Part shown: in pieces, positions 1-11,559 of the stretch
How the letters are laid out: every line of letters begins with the position of its first letter
How positions within the stretch are numbered: the first letter of the stretch is position 1
Assembly: GCA_945643635.1 (NCBI GenBank)
Contig: CALZFC010000045.1
Span: 928,501 to 992,500, forward strand
Direction: 5' to 3'
DNA from: Allodiplogaster sudhausi
Taxonomy: Eukaryota; Nematoda; Chromadorea; Rhabditida; Diplogasteridae
DNA length: 64,000 bases
Position numbers and translations under genes: made by a program
The notes under the pieces: model-generated
What the model was told of the DNA's origin: nothing
The model's input: only the letters and a program-made list of their open reading frames with translations
Databases searched by the model: none

Positions 1-1218
1 GGAACACCACTGAGCCGGGCTGGCAGCGGCGTGCTGTCGTTGACATCTTCACTCATCCGGACTACACTAACGAGACAAAGTGCAATGACATCGCGCTTCT
101 TGAGGTATTCATGGCTTTAGATTTAAAAAAGGAAACTATATTAAATGTATGTGAGGAACCAAATAGGTTATGCATATATTTATGTACATAGATACATATG
201 CGATGAGTTTCATGTTTATTATGCTCAAACAGTGCTTATGAGTCTCGGAAATGACAGTACTAATGCAAAAATGTTTTATATGTATCTTCATTTAAATGGA
301 ATTTGCTTATTGTTAGGCCTAATCAAAATAAATAAAAAGAGTTAAACTTTTTAAATCACAGCTGGAAGCTCCCGTCGAGATGAACGACCACGTCCAGCCC
401 GTTTGTCTGCCCACGACCGATCTACAATTCGTCGGCCTCAACCACACACGCGCCATCATCACGGGATGGGGACGGCGATGTATGTACATATTTTAACTAA
501 TTAAGTTATCAAATTTACATTTTACGCGTATTTCTCTTCCTTTAAGCGGAGCAGGGCCGCCTTGCGATGCAGCTGAATCAGGGAGTCGCACTTCTGCGAA
601 GCGCCGAGATATGCGCTCTTACGGACGTTTCGGCTTTATTCCGTGAGGAGTGCATGATTTGCACGGGCGGCAACGGCGTCGATACGTGCATTGTATGGAT
701 TGGGTCGTCTTTCAGAACTGATAACAACTTTAAAACTAAAAAAAACTCTAAGATACTTCGGTTTTGTTTGTTCTCCCAACTCGAACAGACTAAATACGGC
801 AGCTCTAAAGATTACCCACTCAGAGTGACTCTGGCGGCCCTCTCGTCGTGCAGTCGCCGAATGGCCGCTGGTTCCAGTACGGAATAACGTCGTGGGGCGA
901 AGGATGCGGCATTCACAATGGTGGCGAACTAGCCTTAGATTATTTTATTTTCCTTTTATTTGTCAAAAACACGAAATTTGTTCATGAATGGTCATGCATA
1001 CATACAAAATACATTGTAAACAAATTACCTAATTATTGCTATCGCAAAATATTGAGATATTTTCAGTAAATTATGTAATTATTGGAAAGAAATTAAATAA
1101 ATCACCTGCAGGATATTACACGAGGCTGGCGGCGTATTGTGACTTTATCAGCAATATCACATGTGACTCAGTGCATTGCAAGGATCCCGGATTTGAAGAT
1201 CTTCTTCCTTTCACATGA
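1..1218 (+). CDS. Trypsin-like (S1) serine protease, 3' part
   Basis: This is the C-terminal part of a chymotrypsin-fold serine protease; the 5' exons with the catalytic His lie outside the window. I read five exons: 1-104, 362-479, 547-692, 824-920 and 1112-1218, and their phases join in frame with GT-AG introns. The catalytic Asp is in CNDIALLE (exon 1). GWGR follows in exon 2. The catalytic Ser is in SDSGGPLVV, created by joining exons 3 and 4 (DTCI+SDSGG). The SWGEGCG loop follows at once. The last exon reads [12 protein letters not shown], as in the usual C-terminal helix, and stops at TGA. The substrate cannot be told from this part. Family assignment is firm; exact edges are good but unproven. 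Confidence 0.93.
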
Positions 1219-1288
1219 GAAGCATGTAAAAGTACAATATGGCATGTTAAAATTAAGAGAATAATTTGACAAATAAATTATTTAATAA

Positions 1289-1445
1289 TTAAAACAGAAA
1301 CATATGCCTTGAAGAAGCTGAGTTCATCGACCTTCTCATCGTAGAATGAGTTGATTTGAGAATGGAACCGAGGCCGCCGAGGGAGCTGATGACGAGAACA
1401 GCGGTGGCCACCGAAGTCAAGGCCACGAGGTTGTCGGAGTGAGAA
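1289..1445 (-). pseudogene. Nematode cuticle collagen N-terminal domain fragment, frame-broken
   Basis: Read on the minus strand, a hydrophobic stretch (LVALTSVATAVLVISSLGGL) is followed, in a different frame, by INSFYDEKVDELSFFKAY. Together these resemble the cuticle-collagen N-terminal domain, with a membrane anchor then an F/Y-DE...FK segment. The frame changes by one missing or two extra bases between the two parts. No Gly-X-Y region follows, because the next sequence in that direction belongs to the opposite-strand protease gene. Upstream is a 330-base GA tract. I infer a truncated relic; an assembly indel in a real gene is the alternative. Confidence 0.45.
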
Positions 1446-1463
1446 AGAGTGAGAGTGAGAAAG

Positions 1464-1512
<49 letters not shown>

Positions 1513-1519
1513 TGAGAAA

Positions 1520-1606
<87 letters not shown>

Positions 1607-1616
1607 TGAGAAAGGA

Positions 1617-1709
<93 letters not shown>

Positions 1710-1724
1710 AGAGAGAGTGAGAAA

Positions 1725-1772
<48 letters not shown>
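1440..1772. repeat. (GA)n microsatellite
   Basis: About 330 bases of almost pure GAGA with occasional GAAAG and GTGAG interruptions. It produces long Ser-Leu frames on the minus strand and Arg-Glu frames on the plus strand that are not proteins. Confidence 0.97.
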
Positions 1773-1777
<5 letters not shown>

Positions 1778-2926
1778 GAAAGTGTTAAGTGATCGTAAGA
1801 TAGAGGTGATACGAGTTTTCAGAGCAGAAGCATTAACCACCCCTCCCCTCTCGCAACATTCTCTCCCTTTCTCTCGCTCTGTCTACCTTTCTCCCTCGCT
1901 CTCTCGCTGTCCACTCCTTTCAATTTCAAATCACTACTTTGCCTTTCTCTGCTTATTCAATTAATCTATTCATTTTCCTGCCAACATTCTAGTAGCTATT
2001 CAACCTGGAATTCTTTGATCTCCTCTACCTCTCTGTCTATGAATATCATTCATGCACTGCAGAGATCGACCCACAAGAGTAACGCCTTCATGCTCGAATC
2101 GCAGCCGTCGAAGTGTAGAAGAGGGAGAATTGCTTCGATTTTTAAATATATTAAAAATGCCTATCTTCGATAAACTTTGTCGCAAGAGAGAAAGATCTGA
2201 ATATGAGGTGCTGGGCTAAAGATTCTTATTGTTAGTTTGAAAAATTCGGAGTGGGGTAGGCCTCGATGGCGGCCCAAAACCAGGATGCTACGACACACAA
2301 CAAATTACTGTGTCCTGCTCTCTCATCCGCCTATTACATAAAATATGGACATTTCTTGTACAGGCACCAGCTCTATATCCTTTAAGAATATATGCGAATA
2401 TTTATGATAGTAGGGTGTATTATCAGCGTCAAAAGTAACGATGTTTATCATACCGGGAAGAGAAAACACGAAACCAGAATTCGAAATGGCAAATATGGAA
2501 AATCCCGATTCGAATTGTCAATGGCACCCTTTAATTAGAAGAATCGATGCATATAATTATAGAGCTAGCGAGTAAACAATAACACCATTCTTTAAGTATA
2601 TGTATATTTCAATCTCCCTAGTAATAACAAAACCATTAGAAAAGAAAAAAGGCAAGCTCGAGAGCACCTGGTCAGATATTCCTGAAGAAACCTGCTCAAA
2701 GAATGAAGAATCGATCTACTATCGACGGTAAATAACAACCAAAAAATAAAATATAGAAATCTCATAACCAATCTCTGAATCCGTTTGACTGAACGTGGAA
2801 TACATTTCTTATATAGTCTATATTCTGTCGGATATGAAATATTTTGTTAGCTTATGTGTTCTAGAGGCAACAAATGGGGTTGGCATTATATTACGATTCA
2901 AATTTGCCGCCGAGAAAGCTGATAAT
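1773..2926. other. Spacer with no supported gene
   Basis: Between the GA tract and the 3' end of the DBT gene I see AT-rich sequence and one short minus-strand reading frame (2000-2185) without recognisable domains. No RNA gene or repeat is evident. Confidence 0.5.
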
Positions 2927-5900
2927 CTACTTGAGCATTGCCAGCAGAGTTGCCGGGTTCTCCAGGTACTCCTTCATGCGATTGGAGAAGCGGGCCATTG
3001 TTGCCCCGTCCACGACGCGATGGTCGGCAGCCCACGAGAAGTTCATCACGTACGTTGGTCGCACCTGAATTCTCATTATTTACAAAATGGGTCTAATTGT
3101 AAGAGGGCACAAAGTACAAAATGGGTCTAAGCGCACAAGTAAGCAAATTTCCACATCCTGGGTTTTCACAGGCGGTTCCCAGGATGTGGAAAGTATATAA
3201 CACTGACATAACTGTTTCCCCGAGTAATCAAACAGTATGAGTAAATGATCCAAACCATAAATTAAATGAGCAATTGTAATATACCAATCAATTGAACCAA
3301 TTTTTTTCTCTTTCTTTCCATTTCACTCCCATCCATCCAATAGAAACCATTTCATTCACTTCTCTCTTTCTCTATCTCTCTTTCTGATTACTAATATGAT
3401 AATACTAACATTTCCGTCGTCATCGTATCTTGGCAGCTTCTGCAGTCGTCCAATGGCTCCGATGGCCACTTGGGGCGGAAGGATGACAGGGGACGCGTAG
3501 GTCCCGCCGATCTGAACAGGACTCAAATTATAATTCCAATCATTAAACAGTTAAAAACAAACAAATTATCAGAGTAATTGTTCTTACTGTTAAGAGCTTA
3601 AGAGAGCCTGTCTGAGAGATTCGACCACGGGCCTATTAAGGTAGTGCAGGGAATAAAATTATTTTTTGATTTTAATTTTATTTGAATAGTTACTGTAGCA
3701 CCCTATGGGGATTCCAAAAACATTTTTTTCAAAAATTTATTTTCGTTTTTAAGCACAGTATACCTCAAAATGTCGAAATATTTTAAATGGCCATAACTTT
3801 TTGCAAACTTAACGAAATTGAATTTTGAAAAGTTTATTACGTTCAGCAATCCCAGGGGCATAAAAAAGTCATACAAAATTTTTTGAAAAAATTTCATTTA
3901 AGTGGTCATATTGACACCCAAATATATCGTGGGTGCAATTTGGGCCCGAAAACGTTTCGATGGCGCGGATACGACACCACCACGTGAAAGAGGAGCACTT
4001 ATAACCCATAGTACACTGGTTGACCAACGGATTGGAGCACGTATTGGTAGCTTAATTTTCGCCTGAACATTCACATTTGCTCAAACTGGCGAGCAGGTAA
4101 ATTGGCATAAATCGCTTCAAACTTAACAATGGGCAGAATTAGAGTGATCATTCGATTTGTCTTCTTAAAACTAAGAAAATAGTTCCAAAGAACGCATGAC
4201 TTTTCTTTTAATTTCACTTTTTCAACACTTTTTTGGCAAAAACCTTTTTTCTGCGTCTTGAATTCGGCACCTTTTCGCCAGTTTCTGATATGTTTTGAGC
4301 GGAAGGCGCCATAGTTTTGCCGTCGTAAGAAAGAGCATTTAATTTTACATAGCTTACATAGGTTTACAACTGAATTTGACCACGTATTTGATGCGATTTC
4401 GCGGCCAGAAACTCCTCAACTCCGCAAATTATAAAAATTTTAAATCCCCGAATCGTTCCCGAGCGTGTTGTACTTGAGCTAGAAACAAGATGGGATTGCT
4501 TTCCAGTCGATTTTATACAGATATGGTATATTTGTACAACATTACAAAAAAATAATTGGTAAATTGTTTTTTCGTATCTCAAATAATTCCCCTATAACTA
4601 CGGAAATGTACGTTTATGACTTATTTTAAACGGAATTTCTGCATTTATCTTCCACCACGTGAAAGAACCTGTTTTGGAACCTGTATAATTGCCCGTCACC
4701 TCAATATAGCCTCAATAATTTCGATAATATAGAATTAGAGACAGAAATCCGTTGACTTTTTTTTTTCAAAAAAAAAATTATTCAAATTGTTCTGATGCCG
4801 CATATTATACGTTGCTAGAGAAGAAAGTCAAGTTTATTCTTTATAATAATACTTTTTACTCCATCCATTTTCAATATATATATACCTTCACCTTCCAAGT
4901 CATCCAGTTATTCTGAGCTGTATATTGAAAATGGATGGAGTAAAAAGTATTATTATAAAGAATAAACTTGACTTTCTTCTCTAGCAACGTATAATATGCG
5001 GCATCAGAACAATTTGAATAATTTTTTTTTTGAAAAAAAAAGTCAACGGATTTCTGTCTCTATTTCTATATTATCGAAATTATTGAGGCTATATTGAGGT
5101 GACGGGCAATTATACAGGTTCCAAAACAGGTTCTTTCACGTGGTGGAAGATAAATGCAGAAATTCCGTTTAAAATAAGTCATAAACGTACATTTCCGTAG
5201 TTATAGGGGAATTATTTGAGATACGAAAAAACAATTTACCAATTATTTTTTTGTAATGTTGTACAAATATACCATATCTGTATAAAATCGACTGGAAAGC
5301 AATCCCATCTTGTTTCTAGCTCAAGTACAACACGCTCGGGAACGATTCGGGGATTTAAAATTTTTATAATTTGCGGAGTTGAGGAGTTTCTGGCCGCGAA
5401 ATCGCATCAAATACGTGGTCAAATTCAGTTGTAAACCTATGTAAGCTATGTAAAATCAAATGCTCTTTCTTACGACGGCAAAACTATGGCGCCTTCCGCT
5501 CAAAACATATCAGAAACTGGCGAAAAGGTGCCGAATTCAAGACGCAGAAAAAAGGTTTTTGCCAAAAAAGTGTTGAAAAAGTGAAATTAAAAGAAAAGTC
5601 ATGCGTTCTTTGGAACTATTTTCTTAGTTTTAAGAAGACAAATCGAATGATCACTCTAATTCTGCCCATTGTTAAGTTTGAAGCGATTTATGCCAATTTA
5701 CCTGCTCGCCAGTTTGAGCAAATGTGAATGTTCAGGCGAAAATTAAGCTACCAATACGTGCTCCAATCCGTTGGTCAACCAGTGTACTATGGGTCATAAG
5801 TGCTCCTCTTTCACGTGGTGGTGTCGTATCCGCGCCATCGAAACGTTTTCGGGCCCAAATTGCACCCACGATATATTTGGGTGTCAATATGACCCCTTAA

Positions 5901-8900
5901 ATGAAATTTTTTCAAAAAATTTTGTATGACTTTTTTATGCCCCTGGGATTGCTGAACGTAATAAACTTTTCAAAATTCAATTTCGTTAAGTTTGCAAAAA
6001 GTTATGGCCATTTAAAATATTTCGACATTTTGAGGTATACTGTGCTTAAAAACGAAAATAAATTTTTGAAAAAAATGTTTTTGGAATCCCCATAGGGTGC
6101 TACAGTAACCCTTCAAATAAAATTAAAATCAAAAAATAATTTTATTCCCTGCACGCCCGTGGTCGAGCCTATCAGATTGGCTCTCTTAAATGACAAGTGC
6201 TTGAAATTAAGCTGCCCACAACAGAATGTAGAAAAATTACGCCTGTTTTTTTCCTGTTGAATGATGAATAAAAAAAACAGAAATGACTGACCGCGCCAAT
6301 ATTGGAGAGCGTGAATGTTCCATCGCTGAGATCGTCTCTCGCCAGTTGCTGGCGAGTCGCCGCCACGGTCAGGCGGTCCAGTTCTTCAGCTATCTAAACT
6401 TGCGCCTTCTAGAATTAAAGTAAAGCGAAAAATAAATAAATAACAGATTTACTTGCCCTATTTCATTTTTTCATCTTATGGTTCATGCAGGGTACTGATC
6501 TCTGTAAAGGCGTGTTCAAGGAGACACGTTGGATCCAGAAAACTTTAATAAAACCCTAGCCCGATGCTTATAAATCAATGCCTGTTTCCCCGCGGCTCAA
6601 ACGACTATCATTGATGATCATTTGTGAGCAAAACTAAAATTTGCTCCACCATATCGTATCTAGTTTCGATGAGATAATTCGTGGCAGAAACTCAGGCTCT
6701 TACAACTTGCTCAAAGCTACCGTATCCAAGCTTCATTACCGCACCTCAAAGATGGTCCTTTGTTCGCAGTGCTTGATAACGGGAACGACAAGACCGTTCG
6801 GAGTGTCAATGGCAACGCAGATGTTGTGAGCGGCCTAAATTAAAATGTTTAAAAAATAGTCGAAATGGGAAAAAACTCGATGTGTAACAAAAAACAACAG
6901 CAAGAAATTTCATTATCACGACGAATTTAACAACAAATGTTGTGCATAAGAAATATATACAACAAAAAAAATAAAAAGATAAAAAAAGGAACCCGCTGAG
7001 TAACACTCTCGACTTGAGAATCAACGGTTGCGTTGAGTGAAGGATGTTCGAGCAGTCCAACCGAAGCAGCCTTAAATGGTGCGGTTAATCGATACGATTA
7101 AATAATCTAAAATCTATATTACATAAAGAGCCCCATTTAATAAGTTATCGCAAATACTGTTCTGGACATTAACAGCTTACAATAACATTTCCTTACATAA
7201 CTTATATTCTGTAATAAGAAGGAATATACCTTGATGATGAAAGGCATATAGCTCAGCTTGATATTCCTCTGCTTCGCCAGATATTTCAGTTCTGAGCGAA
7301 CCTTCACGAGACCGTTGACTACGAACTGAAATGCTTTTTTTCAACAATTCAATCGCCAACATTCAGCGTAAATATTACCGCTAAACATAAAGTGGAACGA
7401 ATAGCCAGTTTTAGTGATCCGGTTTTTCTTAAATTTGGGAATACAATGCAAGCTGTAGCTGAAACCAACTCATTCTCTTTCAAAAACACCATTATAATAT
7501 TTTTATTGAAATTTTTACTAATTTATGAAAATCTACACCTCGCGAAAGATGGAATAATATAAAGTAAGCGTAGATATGCAATCCTCCACCCTAGAAAGAA
7601 TAAAACAGCCATTTCAATGACAAACCTCGTCATCGTATCCAAAGTGAGGAATTTTGAGGGCTTCACTCATCGACTTCACCATTGCACGCATGTATCCTCG
7701 AATCGGCACAACGACATCCTCGCGGAGAGGCTCGAACTGGAAGGGAGGAAAGGAGAGAGAAAGGGAGAGAGAGAGAGCGAGAGAGAGAGAGAGCGTTGGA
7801 CAGAAGCAGAGAAGGGCAAAGGCATAGAGTAACAGAGTCCAAGAGACGCAGAGGAAGCAGAAAGAGCGGTAGATGTATAAGCGAAGGGAAATTTGGAATT
7901 ATTGATTAATTTAAAAGGGGAAAAGGATGTATCATCAAAGTGTATAAGATAAGAACAGCTCGAGGTTCTGAGCTCGACAAGTTAAAGACTCTTCGGACCG
8001 TCTTGGAAGAAGCAGTTGTAGTTGCAGGCGATGAGCGGATATTTACAGAGCCACCACGGCCAGCTCCGTCTAGATAAGGCTCACATTATGAAAGTCGTTT
8101 AAAAAAAATGATAGATATTCAAGAATGTGATAGTAGTTAGGGAACCCGAAATCTGTCCGATGAACTTGAGAACATCTTCCTTGAGGACGCGTCCTCCTCG
8201 TCCGGTGGCAGGAACACGACTCAAGTCAACCTGTGAAACATTATCTGATTGGGAATTCTTTAAGATTATACTTAAATTTCACCACGACTTGTTGTCGATG
8301 GCTTAGAGCAAATTCAACTAGAATACCTTATTCTCGATGGCCACTCTGCGGACAGCGGGAGTGGCGAGAGCCTTGCCAGTGACGACAGTGGACGAATCAA
8401 CGGATACTGTAGCAGGCGCGGCGGGACAAGCGGAGGGAGAGGAAGCATCTGAAGATAAGTGTTAAGATAAAATGTGATCATTCTAAAAGGTCATTAAGTA
8501 ATTCGAAATCAGAAAACTTAGCAGCTCAACATCTTTTAGCAAAAGTATACTCTAACTCTAGCCAATAAACCATAATTGAAAATCTTGTCCTACTCAGCAA
8601 TTACTCTTCACAGATCTCGTCGCCATCTTCATCCATCCCTTGCAGGGTCTCAAGGGAAATTAAATGCATTGCAATCTGCTCTTTCGTTCTCAGAAAATGG
8701 AACGCCTAGGAAACAGATTTAACAAAGGAACATTCTTACATGAAATGAGACTTATTGTTAGTAATCGACTGAAAATGCAAAGATAGCAAAAATGAGCCCG
8801 TTGTTTTCGAATTAGGTTGCCTAGGCTTGCGTAATGATTAGCCAGGGATTTTATTTTAAACTAACGCAAGCAATTGAAAATTACTGTTGGAAAAGCGGAA

Positions 8901-10613
8901 GAGGCCATGAATCAGACGAGATATTCATGATAGCTCAATGTTTCCGTGTCTTTATTAAAATGTCTTCGATTCCAGACCTTTCTTTTGCTCCTCCTTGGCT
9001 GTCTTCTCTGCTCCTTCTTCTGCTTCGATTTCAATGTCGAGGAGAGGCTGGCCAACCCGGGCGATGTCGTCCACTTTGTAGTGACTGCAACAGAGAAACA
9101 TATTCTTGTGACATCAATACTTCAGCCTCAATGATCAATGATCACGGCATGGATGCACTTGTCAGAGATACGGAAAGAGAGATAGGAGTGGGAGAAGTGT
9201 CGTGGAATTGTATGATAGAGAGAGAGAGAGTAGTGGAAAGAAAGAGAAAGTAAGAGAGATCGAAGAGCACACGAGAGAGAGTGGGTGAGTGAGAGAAAAG
9301 AATGAAATCAAGACAGCAACTGCGGATGTGAAGGAGAGGGAAAAGCAGGCATTTTCAGAGAGAAGCTGAGACACAAGCCACGTGGTCCTTGCCACGTTCT
9401 CAAGTTCAAACACTCGGAACAGCAGGCGAGAGCGCTTTCAGTGAAAGATAATTTGGTGGGACAATCAAGTTGCGAAGAGGCTACTCATGTTCAAAATGAT
9501 GCAACGCGTAGTCAGAAAAAATATTAACAGCATCAATACATTCTCGTAAATGAGGTGGGGAAGAACGAGAAGCTAAGGTGAAGTGAGATGAAAAAGAAGC
9601 TAAGGTGAAGAGGCAAGGCGCAAAAGGAAACTGCTTCTTCTACTAGCGCATCTTTGTCAATTTTATTGCGGATTGAGAATAGCTGATGAAGAAGGATTTT
9701 GGTGACTTCGAATAAAAACAAATAACAGCATACCGAGAGAAAAAAAACTATAAATCAGTTCGTAAGAAGGTGTGGAAGAATAACGCGTGCTGTGATGTGG
9801 AAGCTCTTCTTTCGATATTCATTGTTTAGCGACTGCGTTGCACATGATTAACAAGGATAAGTTCCAAATCGCGTACAGCTTCTTGACGACGCCGTCGTAG
9901 CGACTGGAGATGGTGACGGCGGCCTTGTCCGACTGAACATCGCAGAGCTGATCAAATTGGGCAACGCGGTCGCCCTCCTTGATGTGCCTGTAATCATCTT
10001 TGCTTATCAGAGTATAGAAGATCTTTTCCCTTCTCGGGGAATTCATAACAGTAGCGTATTTTCTTGTAAAAAGGATATTTCGTGATCAAATCGACGCACC
10101 CACCACATCATGAATTTCAAGAATTGCATCTGTCTCACCCGCAAATAAAATACGACCAAATAATAGCTCGTCAAATGATCTAACACGTGCTCTCGCAGAA
10201 AGCAACTACCGCGCACGAGGGAAACGATGTATTTCGGCCCCAAATTAAAAGAAGAAGACATTATCAGCACAACAAAATCATGCTTACTACTCACCATTCC
10301 TTGACCTGAACCTCGGCGATGCCTTCGCCAATGTCGGACAGCTTAAACGGCACGACAGGAAATCGGTACACTGAAGAGAAAAAAAGAAGCTTAAAGAGAA
10401 ATCAAAGGCAATGCTAGCATGTATGTTGCAACCAGGCAACAGTTGTTTTTCTTTAGTTAAGCTTACACCAAAACCTTAAACTTGGCGAAGAATAAATGGA
10501 CATTAAAAAAGTGAGAAGTAATCCTGACAACGGGAAGTGCTAATGGAGCGGGTAAAAGCTGTGGAGCTCGTGAGGCTTCCGCCACGCAGCAGAAGAGCCG
10601 CCGCGTTTAGCAT
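2927..10613 (-). CDS. DBT: Branched-chain 2-oxo acid dehydrogenase E2 (lipoamide acyltransferase)
   Basis: Mitochondrial E2 core subunit that transfers branched-chain acyl groups from lipoate to CoA. The start at 10613 gives a typical presequence ([13 protein letters not shown]). Exon blocks in order: about 10372-10303 and 9988-9852 (lipoyl domain, [17 protein letters not shown] then [15 protein letters not shown] with the lipoyl Lys), 9091-8969, 8450-8333 and 8231-8145 (E3/E1-binding domain, ATPAVRRVA...[11 protein letters not shown]), then catalytic-domain exons at 7739-7628, 7330-7233, 7073-7015, 6834-6736, 6391-6297, 3532-3409 and 3065-2927. The active-site motif is [14 protein letters not shown]. 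The end [11 protein letters not shown] is typical of [12 protein letters not shown] and [11 protein letters not shown] separate it from pyruvate and oxoglutarate E2s. A large palindromic element splits the intron between 6297 and 3532. No frame break was seen. A possible linker exon lies near 8073-7965. Confidence 0.95.
3148..3192. repeat. 15-bp perfect hairpin in DBT intron
   Basis: Arms 3148-3162 and 3178-3192 are perfect inverted repeats (TTTCCACATCCTGGG and its complement) around a 15-nt loop. The stem is too short for a usual microRNA precursor, and its role is unknown. Confidence 0.8.
3598..6189. mobile_element. Giant near-perfect palindromic (foldback/MITE-like) element
   Basis: Left arm 3644-4878 and right arm 4921-6154 are about 1,235-base inverted copies of each other around a 42-nt loop (4879-4920). 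I saw only scattered substitutions, such as A/T in the block near 4735 and 5063. Outside the arms the inverted similarity continues (TCGACCACGGGC on both sides), apart from an 11-nt insertion on the left, out to GAGAGCC ends. Each end is bordered by TTAA (3598-3601 and 6186-6189), as expected for a TTAA target duplication of piggyBac-type mobilisation; that superfamily link is inferred. The 64- and 72-residue open frames inside each arm are mirror copies with no recognised domain. It sits in a DBT intron. Confidence 0.88.
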
Positions 10614-11155
10614 CTATCAAAGACTGAGAAAGATTGTTAAATAATATAAAACGAAATCTCGACCAACGTAGAACGAAAAAATGTCACCCGTTCGCCCAGT
10701 CATATTCGGTGCGTAATAAGGAGTACTTACTGTATTCAGTGTTCAAAACATTCTAAACGATGGACATGCCTGAAGTGCACCGAAATTTGTGTATGTACAC
10801 GAAAGTTGATGTCGTTATTTTATCTCCTCTATTGCTATTCTTTTGCCTCTTATTTGTTGATATAAAATTTCTATTGTGGTCTTCATTAATAATGCATGCT
10901 TTATAAGTTTGAGAGTAGCAGTATTTGACCTCTTCAGCAAAGTTATGTACATGAAATTTGATGTCTTTATCGTTTGTCTCTTATTTGTTGATGTAGCTTT
11001 ACAATAGAAAAAGTTATTCATTCGCAGAAAAAAATTTAGAGCGAAAAACAGCTACGGTGTACAACAAAGAACAACAAAAAGATAAACTGTCTTTGAATAA
11101 AATTTTATCTTGTTTAAGTGATTGCAAGAAAAACACGATCTATCTTCCCGGAAAG

Positions 11156-11517
11156 TCACTTTCCACTGCAATCCCCAGGCTTGTTGGACGAAGACGAAGG
11201 AGCCTTGAGCTCAGCCATCACCTATAATAAAAAATAAATTTTAACCTGTTCAAAAAATATTTTCATTATTTTAAAATAAAATTTAAAAAAGATTTAAATA
11301 AAATAATTGGAGTATTAATTTTAATAGTGACCTGTGAGAGCATCTGGTTGCACATGGCAGCGTACGGATTCATGGAGACCAGCTGCATACGTGCATACTG
11401 AGAGCCAAGGGCAGCCGCCGCTGTGAAGTCTGCCTGAGAGAATATAGAGAGAGAGGAGAGAGGAGAGGGAGAAAGAATGAGAAAGAGGAAAGGAGAGGGA
11501 TAATGATAAGGATGGAG

Positions 11518-11559
<42 letters not shown>

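Noticed and set aside
1289..1840. Long Ser-Leu open frame, and the matching Arg-Glu frame on the other strand
   Set aside because: Translation of the GA microsatellite. The same applies to frames at 18419-18784, 42260-42967, 51122-51760, 52708-53385 and others.
3703..6095. Open frames of 64 and 72 residues present twice in opposite orientation
   Set aside because: They are mirror copies in the arms of the palindrome, AT-rich and without domains; not evidence for genes.
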